Shown: piece by piece, positions 48,520 through 56,766 of the stretch
Position numbering within the stretch: position 1 is the first letter of the stretch
Layout of the letters: each line of letters begins with the position of its first letter
Assembly: GCA_903893215.1 (NCBI GenBank)
Contig: CAITLJ010000021.1
Coordinates: 91,347 to 155,346, forward strand
DNA from: an uncultured Ferrovum sp.
GTDB taxonomy: Bacteria; Pseudomonadota; Gammaproteobacteria; Burkholderiales; Ferrovaceae
Reading direction: 5' to 3'
Length of the DNA stretch: 64,000 nucleotides
The notes under the pieces: generated by a model
Database searches by the model: none
Seen by the model: the letters and a program-made list of their open reading frames with translations, nothing else
Told to the model about the DNA's origin: nothing
Made by a program: the position numbers and the translations under genes

Positions 48520-49579
48520 GCTCCACTTCCTGGCAAATGCGGGCGGTCACCTGCTGCGTGTTGGCCGTGCCGCCCAGATCCGGGGTGGCCATGCCAGCCG
48601 CCAGCGTAGCAATCATGGCCTTTTCCACCCAGCCGGCTTCGGTGGCGTAGCCCAGATGCTCCAGCATCAGCGCGCCACTCCAGATCTGGCCCATCGGATT
48701 GGCCACGCCCTTGCCCACGATGTCGGGTGCCGAGCCGTGGATCGACTCGAAGCAGGAGGGATACAGTCGCTCCGGGTTCAGGTTGGCGGAAGCCCCGATG
48801 CCGATCGAACCCGCGATGGCAGCGCCAAGATCGGTGAGAATGTCGCCAAACAGGTTGCTGCCCACCACCACGCCAAACTGCTGCGGATGGGTGACAAAGC
48901 GAGCAGCCAGCGCGTCCACATGAAACTGGTCGGCCTGCAGGTCGGGATATTGGCCGGCAATCTCCGTGAAGATCTCGTCCCAGAAGGGCATGCTGTAGTT
49001 GATACCATTGCTCTTGGTGGCGGAGCTGACGCGCTTCTTTCCCTTGCTGCGCGCCAATTCGAACGCGTAACGGATGATCCGCTCGGTGCCCATGCGCGTG
49101 AAGATGGCGTTCTGGATCACGGTGTCGTTCGGCGTGCCCGCATAGATGCGCCCACCCATGTTGGAATACTCGCCTTCGTTGTTTTCACGCACCACGTAAA
49201 AGTCGATGTCGTCGGGACCGCGCCCGGCCAGCGGTGAACGCACCCCGGGCAGCAGCCGGATCGGGCGCAGGCACACGTACTGCTGAAACCCGCGACGGAT
49301 GGGCAGCAGCAACTCCCACAGCGACACATGGTCGGGCACCCCGGGAAAGCCCACCGCCCCCAGATAAAGGGCGTCAAACGGCCGCAGCTGATCCAGCCCG
49401 TCCGCCGGCATCATGCGGCCGTGTTGCAGGTACCACGCGCAGCTCCAGGGAAACTGCTCGGCACGGAAGCGAAAACTGCCATTCACTCGCGCAACCGTAT
49501 CAAGCACCTGCAAACCGGCCGGCACCACCTCGGCACCGATGCCATCGCCGGGGATCACGGCCAGACTGATTTCACGCAT
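48488..49579 (-). CDS. Tartrate/D-malate dehydrogenase family protein
   Basis: Isopropylmalate-dehydrogenase-fold NAD enzyme of 363 residues, most like tartrate dehydrogenase/decarboxylase (TtuC) and D-malate dehydrogenase. IPGDGIGAEVV at the N-terminus, MMPADGLDQLRPFDALYLGA, VRENNEGEYSNMGGR, TKSN, the Asp-rich segment NLFGDILTDLGAAIAGS and the C-terminal DLGGTANTQQVT support this. It catalyses oxidative decarboxylation of a 2-hydroxyacid. GAGGAA before the ATG at 49579. Leucine biosynthesis (leuB) is unlikely because of the YLGAVGFPGVPDHVSLWELL region and lack of leu neighbours. Confidence 0.85.
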   Translation of the reverse strand: MREISLAVIPGDGIGAEVVPAGLQVLDTVARVNGSFRFRAEQFPWSCAWYLQHGRMMPADGLDQLRPFDALYLGAVGFPGVPDHVSLWELLLPIRRGFQQYVCLRPIRLLPGVRSPLAGRGPDDIDFYVVRENNEGEYSNMGGRIYAGTPNDTVIQNAIFTRMGTERIIRYAFELARSKGKKRVSSATKSNGINYSMPFWDEIFTEIAGQYPDLQADQFHVDALAARFVTHPQQFGVVVGSNLFGDILTDLGAAIAGSIGIGASANLNPERLYPSCFESIHGSAPDIVGKGVANPMGQIWSGALMLEHLGYATEAGWVEKAMIATLAAGMATPDLGGTANTQQVTARICQEVERAAIAERKAG

Positions 49580-49818
49580 GCTGCTATTCCTCAATGATGG
49601 ATGCTGCCCGGAGCGTCCACGGCAGGTAATGCTACCGCGGGAACCCTGCCGCTTGTCCGGGGTCAGGGTACGGAGTCTATACTCCGGCAAGAGGCGGGGC
49701 CAAACCTGTGTATTGCACGGTGTGACAGCACCGCCCGGCACACCCGGACCGCGCGCCCACGCGCCCCCATGCGTCGCCACAAGGCGCAGTTACAGACATG
49801 ACGAGAGGAGATTTCCAG

Positions 49819-50214
49819 ATGACCCGCACCACCCCGTTCCGTAATTGTCTGGCCGCTGTCGGCCTGCTGCTCGCCTGCACTGCAGCGCCGCTCGGCCATG
49901 CCATGGACGTGGACCTCGACGTGGATGGCAAGCCTGAAGAGGCATGTCTGAACACCGAAAAAACCATGCGCATGCTGATGAACATCTGGGCCAACAACGC
50001 CACCGAAACCTACGCCAGCGCCAAGCCAGAACTTGAGCAGGAACTGGCCAAGCATGGCGAGCGCGGCACCAAGATTCTGGATGTGTTCCACACCATCATC
50101 CCGCGCATGGAAGCCAACGAGTTCCTGCCACCCAACGTGATCAGTCGCTACGAGGGGCACCAGAAGCTGCGTGCCGCCACGCATGAGGCTTGCATGAAGG
50201 CTCTGAGGGTCTGA
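49819..50214 (+). CDS. Small secreted protein of unknown function
   Basis: A 131-residue protein with a clear signal peptide (CLAAVGLLLACTAAPLGHA) and a mature part rich in charged helices. Two cysteines (EACLN and HEACMK) could form a disulfide. I do not recognise a domain. AGAGGAG seven bases before the ATG at 49819 supports the start. The last codons and the stop are made of an octamer tandem repeat (see 50203-50258), so the C-terminus may vary between strains. A TTGTCC/TATACT pair 140-165 bases upstream is a weak promoter candidate with a long spacer. Confidence 0.7.
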   Translation: MTRTTPFRNCLAAVGLLLACTAAPLGHAMDVDLDVDGKPEEACLNTEKTMRMLMNIWANNATETYASAKPELEQELAKHGERGTKILDVFHTIIPRMEANEFLPPNVISRYEGHQKLRAATHEACMKALRV

Positions 50215-50258
50215 GGGTCTGAGGGTCTGAGGGCCTGAGTGCCTGAGGGCCTGAGGAT
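50203..50258 (+). repeat. Octamer tandem repeat CTGAGGGT, seven copies
   Basis: Seven consecutive 8-bp units: three perfect CTGAGGGT, then CTGAGGGC, CTGAGTGC, CTGAGGGC and CTGAGGAT, with a partial CTGAAG after. The first copies supply the last codons and the TGA of the upstream gene. Confidence 0.9.
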
Positions 50259-50378
50259 CTGAAGCCGGGCTGAGGCAGCCACAGCGCAGGCTTCTCCGGC
50301 CGCCTTTGGTACTGAAAGCAGGCGCTGTTCCGGCAATCCCAATTCTTCCGTATGGGTATGCGTTCAGGCTGCTGTGTC

Positions 50379-50471
50379 GATCTACACGGAAATATAGGTA
50401 CGTTTTTAAACCGGAAAGTAGCGATCCAGTTGCTACATTCCGGTGTAAAAACATCGCGATCTGTGTAGATC
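50379..50471. repeat. Long imperfect palindrome with nested inverted repeats
   Basis: The outer arms GATCTACAC (50379-50387) and GTGTAGATC (50463-50471) are perfect. Inside, 50402-50422 and 50432-50452 are inverted repeats matching 19 of 21 bases around a 9-nt loop. The motif TTGCTACAT recurs at 50431 and again just after the right outer arm, followed in each case by a CGG-containing sequence. Such stacked short repeats resemble the terminal binding sites of IS elements (for example IS21-type ends), but no transposase remnant is present. Confidence 0.7.
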
Positions 50472-50510
50472 AATTGCTACATCGGAGACGGATGGCACAC
50501 TACCCTTGCC

Positions 50511-50573
50511 CCTGCCCCTGCCCCTTGCCCCTAGCGCTTGCCCTGGCCCTTGCCCTTGCCTGGCCATGGCCTT
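50511..50573 (+). repeat. Degenerate CCCTTG/CCCCTG hexamer repeats
   Basis: About ten loosely conserved C-rich hexamers (CCCCTG, CCCTTG, GCCCTTG and variants) in tandem. They are low complexity and show no coding character. Confidence 0.75.
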
Positions 50574-50588
50574 GACCCGACGCGGCCC

Positions 50589-51089
50589 CTAATCGCCCCC
50601 GACCTGGGCCTCCGCCTGCGCCCGCGCCATCCGCGCGGCCAGCATCTGCCGCTCTGCCAGCGGGCCCGGCTTAGGCCCACCCGGTCCGGCTGAGACGAAC
50701 TGCCCACACAAGCGTACAACCGGCTGACGACGCGTGCGGGCACACCCGCCAAGCTCGGTGGGACTGATGGCCCCATCTGCACGGATCACCGGGATCACAT
50801 CGATTTCCCAGATCGATGCGGGCGGGTGCGCGGCAAACCAGTCCACCTGATGCCAGCCGACCACCTCACACCAACGGAATGCGGGCCGACTGCCATCTTC
50901 CAGCGCCACCCGGTGCAGGTGTGCGTGCGCCAGTCCCGGCCACACGTGACCGGCCACCATGGCCTCCGAGGTGACCCGCAGGTCAATCACTGAGCCGAGC
51001 GGGAAGAGGTGATGCATAAGCGCCTCGAGCCGCCCGGCATCGACCAGGAAACCTGGGACGATGGCGGGCGGCTCGGAGGGTGACACCAC
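50589..51089 (-). CDS. Hypothetical protein downstream of rplS
   Basis: An open frame of 166 codons from GTG 51089 (a second GTG is at 51086) just after rplS on the same strand. The predicted protein is soluble, with a Trp/His-rich middle (RWCEVVGWHQVDWFAAHP) and VWPGLAHAHLHRVAL; the C-terminus is Ala/Arg-rich. I do not recognise it. Support for coding is only the open frame, non-random composition and operon position; the ribosome-binding site is weak. It could be spurious. Confidence 0.4.
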   Translation of the reverse strand: MVSPSEPPAIVPGFLVDAGRLEALMHHLFPLGSVIDLRVTSEAMVAGHVWPGLAHAHLHRVALEDGSRPAFRWCEVVGWHQVDWFAAHPPASIWEIDVIPVIRADGAISPTELGGCARTRRQPVVRLCGQFVSAGPGGPKPGPLAERQMLAARMARAQAEAQVGGD

Positions 51090-51132
51090 GTTCCCGTTGT
51101 CTGCCCTAAGGCGAACGTCAGGAGGGGGAATG

Positions 51133-51564
51133 TCAGGCTGCCGGGGCTTCCGGAGCAGCAGCAGCGGCCGGGGCGGCAGCAGTTGCAGCACGCAGGGCAG
51201 CCGGCACGCGGGCCTTGAGCTTTTCCTTGATACGCGCCGACTTGCCCGAACGCTCACGCAGATAGTAAAGCTTGGCGCGACGCACATCACCGCGACGCTT
51301 CACTTCGATGCTGGCGATCAGCGGGGAGTACAGCTGGAACGTACGTTCCACGCCTTCACCCGACGAGATCTTGCGCACGATGAAGGCCGAATTCAGACCA
51401 CGATTGCGCTTGGCAATCACCACGCCTTCGTAAGCCTGGACGCGCTTGCGCTCGCCTTCCACCACGTTCACGTTCACGATCACGGTATCACCGGGCGCAA
51501 ACTCCGGGATGGACTTGTTCAGCCGTGCAATTTCTTCGGCTTCCAGTTGTTGAATCAGATCCAT
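51133..51564 (-). CDS. rplS: 50S ribosomal protein L19
   Basis: Ribosomal protein at the 30S-50S interface. The 143 residues include [30 protein letters not shown] core segments ([26 protein letters not shown]) and [21 protein letters not shown]. An Ala/Pro-rich tail of about 25 residues extends beyond the usual C-terminus. AAGGAG precedes the ATG. Last conserved gene of rpsP-rimM-trmD-rplS. Confidence 0.97.
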   Translation of the reverse strand: MDLIQQLEAEEIARLNKSIPEFAPGDTVIVNVNVVEGERKRVQAYEGVVIAKRNRGLNSAFIVRKISSGEGVERTFQLYSPLIASIEVKRRGDVRRAKLYYLRERSGKSARIKEKLKARVPAALRAATAAAPAAAAAPEAPAA

Positions 51565-51568
51565 GGTC

Positions 51569-52327
51569 CTACTCCTTCAAAGTGTGTTCCGCCCGGAACA
51601 CATCCAATAATTTCCGGTCTGCCGCGGTCAGCGACATCCGGTCCAGCAAATCAGGTCGGCGCAACCAGGTCCGTCCCAGTGACTGCATACGGCGCCACCG
51701 GAGAATGTCTGCATGGTTTCCCGACATCAGCACCGCCGGCACCTCTTCGCCCTGATATACCTCCGGGCGCGTGTAGTGCGGACAGTCCAGCAGTCCGTCT
51801 ACAAAGGACTCCTGAATCGCCGAGTCGGCATCCCCCAGCACACCGGGCAGTTGCCGCAATACCGCATCAATCATCATCATGGCCGGCAATTCCCCGCCTG
51901 ACACCACAAAGTCACCGATCGACACTTCCTGGTCGACGCAGCGCCTTAACAGCCGCTCGTCCACCCCTTCATACCGGCTTGACAGCACAATCAGACCGGG
52001 CCGTCCAACCAGTTCCATCACTCCGGCATGGTCCAGCGGCTTGCCTTGGGGGGACATGTGCACCACCCACGACCCGACGATACCTGCAGCCTGCTGCCTT
52101 GCCTTCGCTGCCGCAATCGCCCGTTCCAGCGGTTGCGCCAGCATCACCATTCCAGGACCGCCACCATACGGGCGATCGTCAATTGTCCGGTAATTATTTT
52201 CGGTGAAATCCCGCGGATTCCACGTCTGGAGGGACCAGATGCCCTCCTCTTTTGCCCGCCGCGTGATGCCGTACCGGCTGATCGCGTCGAACATTTCCGG
52301 GAACAACGTGATGGCGTCGATCTGCAT
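51569..52327 (-). CDS. trmD: tRNA (guanine-N1-)-methyltransferase TrmD
   Basis: Knotted SPOUT methyltransferase making m1G37, which prevents frameshifting. The 252 residues begin [20 protein letters not shown] and contain [25 protein letters not shown] and the AdoMet loop [21 protein letters not shown] 52327 gives the standard start. Four bases separate it from rplS. Confidence 0.97.
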   Translation of the reverse strand: MQIDAITLFPEMFDAISRYGITRRAKEEGIWSLQTWNPRDFTENNYRTIDDRPYGGGPGMVMLAQPLERAIAAAKARQQAAGIVGSWVVHMSPQGKPLDHAGVMELVGRPGLIVLSSRYEGVDERLLRRCVDQEVSIGDFVVSGGELPAMMMIDAVLRQLPGVLGDADSAIQESFVDGLLDCPHYTRPEVYQGEEVPAVLMSGNHADILRWRRMQSLGRTWLRRPDLLDRMSLTAADRKLLDVFRAEHTLKE

Positions 52328-52347
52328 GCCAGGACTCCGGTCGGATT

Positions 52348-52854
52348 TCAGTAATCCAGACCCCAATCCACAAGAATCCGGCCTTTGGCCAGACTGACCT
52401 CGTGCACGATTGCATCCACATACGGAAGCAGTCGCTCAACATCACCCCGAACCACCAGGACATCATTCGCCCCGGTTTCCAGCAGGCTCTCGACCTTGCC
52501 GAGCACCTCGTCCTGCAAATTCACCACATCCAGGCCGATCAGATCGTCCCAGTAAAACTCGCCTTCCGGCAGGGGCGGCAGGGCATCACGGCTGACCGCA
52601 ATTTCCTGACCGCGCAGCGCAAACGCATGATCGCGGTCTTCCACCCCTTTCAGCTTGGCCACCAGTTGCGAAGCGTGCACTTCGGTCTCCAGGACCTCGA
52701 CATCGCGCCACTGCTCGCCAGAACCCAGTCGCCAGACCGGGTGCATCGTCAAGCTGTCCAGCGACTCGGTGAACGTGCGGATCTTGACCCAGCCACGCAC
52801 ACCGAATGGGCCGAGAATCCGGCCCATCACCGCCTGCTTAGGCAGCGGCTGCAC
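52348..52854 (-). CDS. rimM: Ribosome maturation factor RimM
   Basis: Assists 30S maturation by binding S19. The 168 residues contain [20 protein letters not shown], the PRC-barrel region [12 protein letters not shown] and the C-terminal DWGLDY. The GTG at 52854 overlaps rpsP by 17 bases; the ATG at 52827 after AAGCAGG is a good alternative and would be ten residues into this frame. Confidence 0.95.
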   Translation of the reverse strand: MQPLPKQAVMGRILGPFGVRGWVKIRTFTESLDSLTMHPVWRLGSGEQWRDVEVLETEVHASQLVAKLKGVEDRDHAFALRGQEIAVSRDALPPLPEGEFYWDDLIGLDVVNLQDEVLGKVESLLETGANDVLVVRGDVERLLPYVDAIVHEVSLAKGRILVDWGLDY

Positions 52855-53107
52855 CAGCCACGGCCTTGGCCGAACGCTTGATCAGCTTGGCAACGGCATC
52901 ACTCGGCTGCGCGCCCTGGCCCACCCAGAAAGCCACGCGATCGTGCGCGATGCGCAGCGAATCGGCGGTACCTTCGGGCGCCACGGGGTTGTAAAAACCC
53001 ACGCGCTCGATGAAACGGCCATCGCGACGGTTGCGCGAATCGGCCACCACCACGTTGAAGAAGGGGCGATTGCGGGCACCACCGCGGGAGAGACGAATAA
53101 CGACCAT
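52838..53107 (-). CDS. rpsP: 30S ribosomal protein S16
   Basis: Ribosomal protein of 89 residues with [28 protein letters not shown] start ([20 protein letters not shown]) and [16 protein letters not shown] short Ala-rich tail ends the protein. ATG 53107 is the canonical start. First gene of the operon. Confidence 0.96.
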   Translation of the reverse strand: MVVIRLSRGGARNRPFFNVVVADSRNRRDGRFIERVGFYNPVAPEGTADSLRIAHDRVAFWVGQGAQPSDAVAKLIKRSAKAVAGAAAA

Positions 53108-53437
53108 GATCTTGATCTGCCTAGGCATATGGCGATTTCGCACAAGCGAAACCGCTGGGTTGACACGTGTTTCGCTGCCCAAGCACCCAAGCCTTCAGTC
53201 TGCCCGAAGGTGACTGACGACGCCCGCAGGCATCAAGGATGCAAGCGAAAAGGAGTGGCGGCGAAAGAAAAGCCCACAACTATACCTGAGGAATCATAGA
53301 AACATCAATAGGTCTAGGGGCTTATGCAAAAAGGCCGGAAAAACACCATGGGCTGATGCTTTTGGGGCATAGGGTTTGGGCCGCCAGCCAAGTAGGCTGG
53401 GCTATCCGCTGTTGAGCGCCCCACCGCTGATCCAGCC
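53108..53437. other. Intergenic region between rpsP and the unknown secreted protein gene
   Basis: 330 bases between divergent genes. Near rpsP there is a TTTCGC/GCGAAA hairpin (about 53131-53148), possibly in the rpsP leader. Near the plus-strand gene there is a CCAGCC/GGCTGG hairpin (53384-53400). No convincing paired -35/-10 hexamers were found, although promoters for both sides must lie here. Confidence 0.6.
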
Positions 53438-54856
53438 ATGGCCCGCCCGTCATTTTTTGCCTGCCTCTTCGTTCTGGGTGCATCGCTGCCTGCGATGGCC
53501 ACCTGCCCACCGGATCAGGTCAGCACCTGCATCAGCCGCCGCGCGCCCGACGGCACCATAGTGCAGCATCCGCGCCTGCACTGGACGCCGATTGCCAGCG
53601 CCACCCGCAGCCAGGGCAATGCCGGCCTGCAACTGCAATACCTGCAAGGCCGTGCCAGTGCGGTCACCCGCCATCTGAGCGCTGCCGCGCTGGGTGTTCC
53701 TGGCCAGTCAATCTCCGGCCTGTTCTTCCAGCCGGCCGGCTCCGCGCCCATTCTGTTTGCGCGCTTCGCACCCGGCAGCAACACCTTGCGCATCGATTTG
53801 CTGCGCATCGAGCGCGGCACTGACGGGCGGGTTACCGTGGCCTCGGCGCAGTTCGGCCCGCATCACGGGGAACGTTTCATTCTCAGCCAGGACTTCATCA
53901 GCGCAAGCGCACGCCAGAGCCTGCAACGGGGCATCAACCCCTTTTCCGCCTGGCTACATCTGGACGACAATCTGTTTCACGATATCTGTTTCCAGTGCCG
54001 CCGCGCCGACGGCACGCTCGACCCCTACACCAGCGGCGTCGCCACCGCTGTCGGCCTCGCGATGCAACAGGCCGGCGCCAGCACCGGCATCCTGGCGGTG
54101 GCGCGTGAATGGATCGACGTACAGCAGGAGACCAGCGGCGGCCTGCTGTTCTCCACCGTCAAAGTCAAAACCTACGGCTACGCCCAACCCGACTGGTGGC
54201 TGGCCAGCCCAATCGGCGCGCAGGCCGGCGCCACCGATCAGCACGGCACCTGTGCCGTGGCCGGCGAACAACCCTGCCTGCCCGAGCACACCGTGATGGC
54301 CGGCGTGGCGCTGGCCCCCTGGACCGGACTTAACCTGCCCACCGACCGCGACCTGCTGTACTACAGCGAAGACAGCCACAGCGGCTTCACGGTATTGGGG
54401 TACGCAGTGGTGACGGCGCTGCTGGTGGGGGCGGGAAGTTATGTTTGGGGAGGGGATTTGCTTGCTGGCGGCGGCGACGTTGCTGATGCCAGCCTCACCA
54501 CGCTTCCTGGGATCAGCGCCTCTACGGGCACTGCAACCATCAATGGCCTTCTGAGCGCTGGAGGCTATCTGGCTGGAAGTGACACACTTCATCCAGCAAG
54601 TCCTGGGCAAATTCAAAACGGCTATCTCGGGACGCCATACTCGTCTGGGAGATTCGTGAACAGCGCAAATTCGAATCCTATTGTTAACGACCTGCAGACA
54701 AAAGTGACGACACTTCAAACAGCAAACAAACTTAATGCCGGCCTCACCGGAGTAGCAAAGATGTATCAAGGTTCCTGTGACGAAATTTCGAGTGAGAGCA
54801 AATGCAAGCAGTCCACCACCAACAGGGGAGTGCTGCCGAGAACGAAGGGGCAGTGA
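53438..54856 (+). CDS. Unknown secreted protein with C-terminal membrane segment and variable tail
   Basis: A 472-residue protein I do not recognise. It has a signal peptide (ACLFVLGASLPAMA) and a large N-terminal globular part (about 25-320) with several cysteines (CPPDQVSTC, DICFQC, GTCAVAGEQPC). A hydrophobic segment lies near 325-345 (VLGYAVVTALLVGAGSYVW). A Gly/Ser/Thr/Asn-rich tail ends in a Cys-containing basic segment. Base composition falls in the last 400 or so bases, which look more AT-rich than the N-terminal part, suggesting a module of different origin. No ribosome-binding site stands out. The neighbouring opposite-strand lipoprotein is also unknown. Confidence 0.65.
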   Translation: MARPSFFACLFVLGASLPAMATCPPDQVSTCISRRAPDGTIVQHPRLHWTPIASATRSQGNAGLQLQYLQGRASAVTRHLSAAALGVPGQSISGLFFQPAGSAPILFARFAPGSNTLRIDLLRIERGTDGRVTVASAQFGPHHGERFILSQDFISASARQSLQRGINPFSAWLHLDDNLFHDICFQCRRADGTLDPYTSGVATAVGLAMQQAGASTGILAVAREWIDVQQETSGGLLFSTVKVKTYGYAQPDWWLASPIGAQAGATDQHGTCAVAGEQPCLPEHTVMAGVALAPWTGLNLPTDRDLLYYSEDSHSGFTVLGYAVVTALLVGAGSYVWGGDLLAGGGDVADASLTTLPGISASTGTATINGLLSAGGYLAGSDTLHPASPGQIQNGYLGTPYSSGRFVNSANSNPIVNDLQTKVTTLQTANKLNAGLTGVAKMYQGSCDEISSESKCKQSTTNRGVLPRTKGQ

Positions 54857-54870
54857 GCAACGCACTGAAA

Positions 54871-55428
54871 TTATTGTATTGTTAATGGCGGCCTGATCAT
54901 GTCGTTTACCGGCCCGCGCACTCGGCCGGCAGCGGACTCAAGGCACGAATGATCAGCCGCCTTACAAACGATTCGTGAAATAGTTAGGCGCCCTGAAAAG
55001 GTGCCGGATGTCGCAGAATAAACGTCGACTGGCACATCAACGACGTCGCCAATGCCCACAACCAGCGAAGTCGGCACGAATGGATGAACGAAGCTAGCGG
55101 AACCGATAGACCGGTCAACTACAACGACCACTCGAGAGTAATCAGAAATATATTCAGCCCGCGACGGGGCATCGGGCAACTGTCGAGCTTTGAGATCCCA
55201 GTTCCGCCCCATCTCCTCCTTCGTAGCAATATGCGTCACCACCCCCCGCACAATCTTGTTGTCGTATTTGTCGGAGGGATAGTAGATCAGCAGGGAAGAG
55301 CACCCGCTGAGGAGCAGCGCCGTGCAGCCGGCCGCAAGTCCCGCCGCTTGTGGGCGAGCGTATCTACCAGCGGGTCGACCAGCCAGCGCGCCGCTATGGC
55401 GGCGGAACACCGTATCAAACCAGACCAT
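54871..55428 (-). CDS. Unknown lipoprotein
   Basis: A 185-residue protein with a lipobox LLLSGCSS about 45 residues from the chosen ATG (55428). The N-terminal part before it (VWFDTVFRRHSGALAGRPAG) is longer and more charged than normal, so the true start may be a non-standard codon closer to the lipobox. The mature part includes IYYPSDKYDNKIVRGVV and a beta-rich C-terminus; there are no matches I recognise. It is 14 bases from the tail-to-tail neighbour, and its 5' end is 35 bases from the sulfurtransferase stop. Confidence 0.6.
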   Translation of the reverse strand: MVWFDTVFRRHSGALAGRPAGRYARPQAAGLAAGCTALLLSGCSSLLIYYPSDKYDNKIVRGVVTHIATKEEMGRNWDLKARQLPDAPSRAEYISDYSRVVVVVDRSIGSASFVHPFVPTSLVVGIGDVVDVPVDVYSATSGTFSGRLTISRIVCKAADHSCLESAAGRVRGPVNDMIRPPLTIQ

Positions 55429-55463
55429 GGCGGCACTGCGCGCCAAAGGCAGGCCGACAGCGA

Positions 55464-56690
55464 TCACCGCGCCACAGGGCGGGCCGGGTTGGAACACCAT
55501 TCGCTCCACGAACCAGGGTAGAGCTTGGCACCACTCAGGCCGGCGATTTCCATCGCCAGCAGGTTATGGCACGCCGTCACGCCGCTGCCGCACTGGCTGA
55601 TCACGCGGGAGGGGGATCGGCCGTTCAGCAGCGCCAGGAATTCGGCGCGCAGGATGTCTGGCGATTTGAACAGGCCGGAGGCATCCAGGTTGTCCTTGAA
55701 CCACCGGTTGATGGCACCTGGAATGTGCCCACCAACCGGATCGATGGTCTCGTTCTCGCCCCGAAATCGGTCATGGGCGCGCGCATCGATCACCAGGTAT
55801 TCATGGGTATCGAGATTACGCAGCACGGTCTCGACAGGCACCCAGCTATCGTGTTGCAACACGATCGGCAGTCCTGCCATTGGCGCCCCCCCGAGCTCGG
55901 GCGGCGCGATCAGCCCCTGCGCTTGCGGGTCCGGCCCAACATCTACCGGGCGACCCTGCGCCACCCATGCAGGATAACCGCCGTCGAGCACGGCCACCGC
56001 ATCATGACCAAGCCAACGCAACATCCACCAAAGACGACCGGCAAAGGCACCGCCTGCATCGTCATACACCACGACCTGGCGCGACTTGTCGACACCAAGC
56101 ACACCCAGGCGCTGCGCCAGTGCTTCGGGATCAGGCAGGGGATGACGGCCATTGCTGCCATTCGGTTCGGCGGCCAGATCAAAGTCGAGCTGCAGGAAGT
56201 GCGCCCCGGGGATATGCCCTGCCTCGTAGGCGTTCCGGCCAGCGTCGCGGTCGGCCAGATTGTGGCGGCAGTCGAATACCACCCATTCGTCGTGGAAAGC
56301 CTGCAGCACCTCGGCCGACACGATGGTGTGGTGGATCGGGTTGACGTTCAGCCAGTCGAGGGCAGCGGGGTATGCATCAAACGCGCGAAAATCGGCATCG
56401 ACGAAGGCCTGAGCCAGCCAGGAAGCCCAGCCGGCCAATTCGCTGCCGACCACCACCGCAATGCGGCCGAAGTCGTGACTGTGTTTTCGCGTGTAGCGCA
56501 GGTCTTCCCACAGCACGTCCAGCGTGTAGCTGGCCATGGCACTCAGGTCGATCATCAGGTCGACCGGCAAGGCGCTGGCCTGCTTGCGGCTGACGTCGAT
56601 GGCCTGCTCGAGTTCGCGGTAATCGGCCAGCTGAAACTCACCAAAAACCACCGCGATGATGGCGTTGCCCTGCTGACGTAAGGTGATCAT
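55464..56690 (-). CDS. SpoIIAA-like domain fused to a tandem-rhodanese sulfurtransferase
   Basis: A 408-residue cytosolic fusion. Residues about 1-115 form a SpoIIAA/STAS-like domain (IIAVVFGEFQLADYRELEQA, VDADFRAFDAYPAALDWL). Two rhodanese domains follow. The first is inactive-type (VVFDCRHNLADRDAGRNAYE). The second holds the active-site cysteine in SQCGSGVTACHN, the loop typical of thiosulfate/3-mercaptopyruvate sulfurtransferases. AGGAAAAG precedes the ATG at 56690. The donor could be 3-mercaptopyruvate or thiosulfate. Confidence 0.85.
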   Translation of the reverse strand: MITLRQQGNAIIAVVFGEFQLADYRELEQAIDVSRKQASALPVDLMIDLSAMASYTLDVLWEDLRYTRKHSHDFGRIAVVVGSELAGWASWLAQAFVDADFRAFDAYPAALDWLNVNPIHHTIVSAEVLQAFHDEWVVFDCRHNLADRDAGRNAYEAGHIPGAHFLQLDFDLAAEPNGSNGRHPLPDPEALAQRLGVLGVDKSRQVVVYDDAGGAFAGRLWWMLRWLGHDAVAVLDGGYPAWVAQGRPVDVGPDPQAQGLIAPPELGGAPMAGLPIVLQHDSWVPVETVLRNLDTHEYLVIDARAHDRFRGENETIDPVGGHIPGAINRWFKDNLDASGLFKSPDILRAEFLALLNGRSPSRVISQCGSGVTACHNLLAMEIAGLSGAKLYPGSWSEWCSNPARPVAR

Positions 56691-56766
56691 GGCGGCTTTT
56701 CCTGCGGGCTGAACATCGAAGGTCGAGCATAGGCCAAAGCGCGGGCAGAACCAATCCCCGCAAACG

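Larger units (their letters stand above)
50215..50588. other. Gene-free repeat-rich spacer
   Basis: 374 bases with no supportable gene. It contains the rest of the octamer repeat, a more AT-rich palindromic element (50379-50471) and a degenerate CCCTTG/CCCCTG repeat tract. Confidence 0.75.

Noticed and set aside
50306..50575. Plus-strand open frame of 89 codons across the repeat-rich spacer
   Set aside because: It runs through the palindrome and the C-rich repeats, ends in a Pro/Cys then Leu/Ala repeat, and has no ribosome-binding site.
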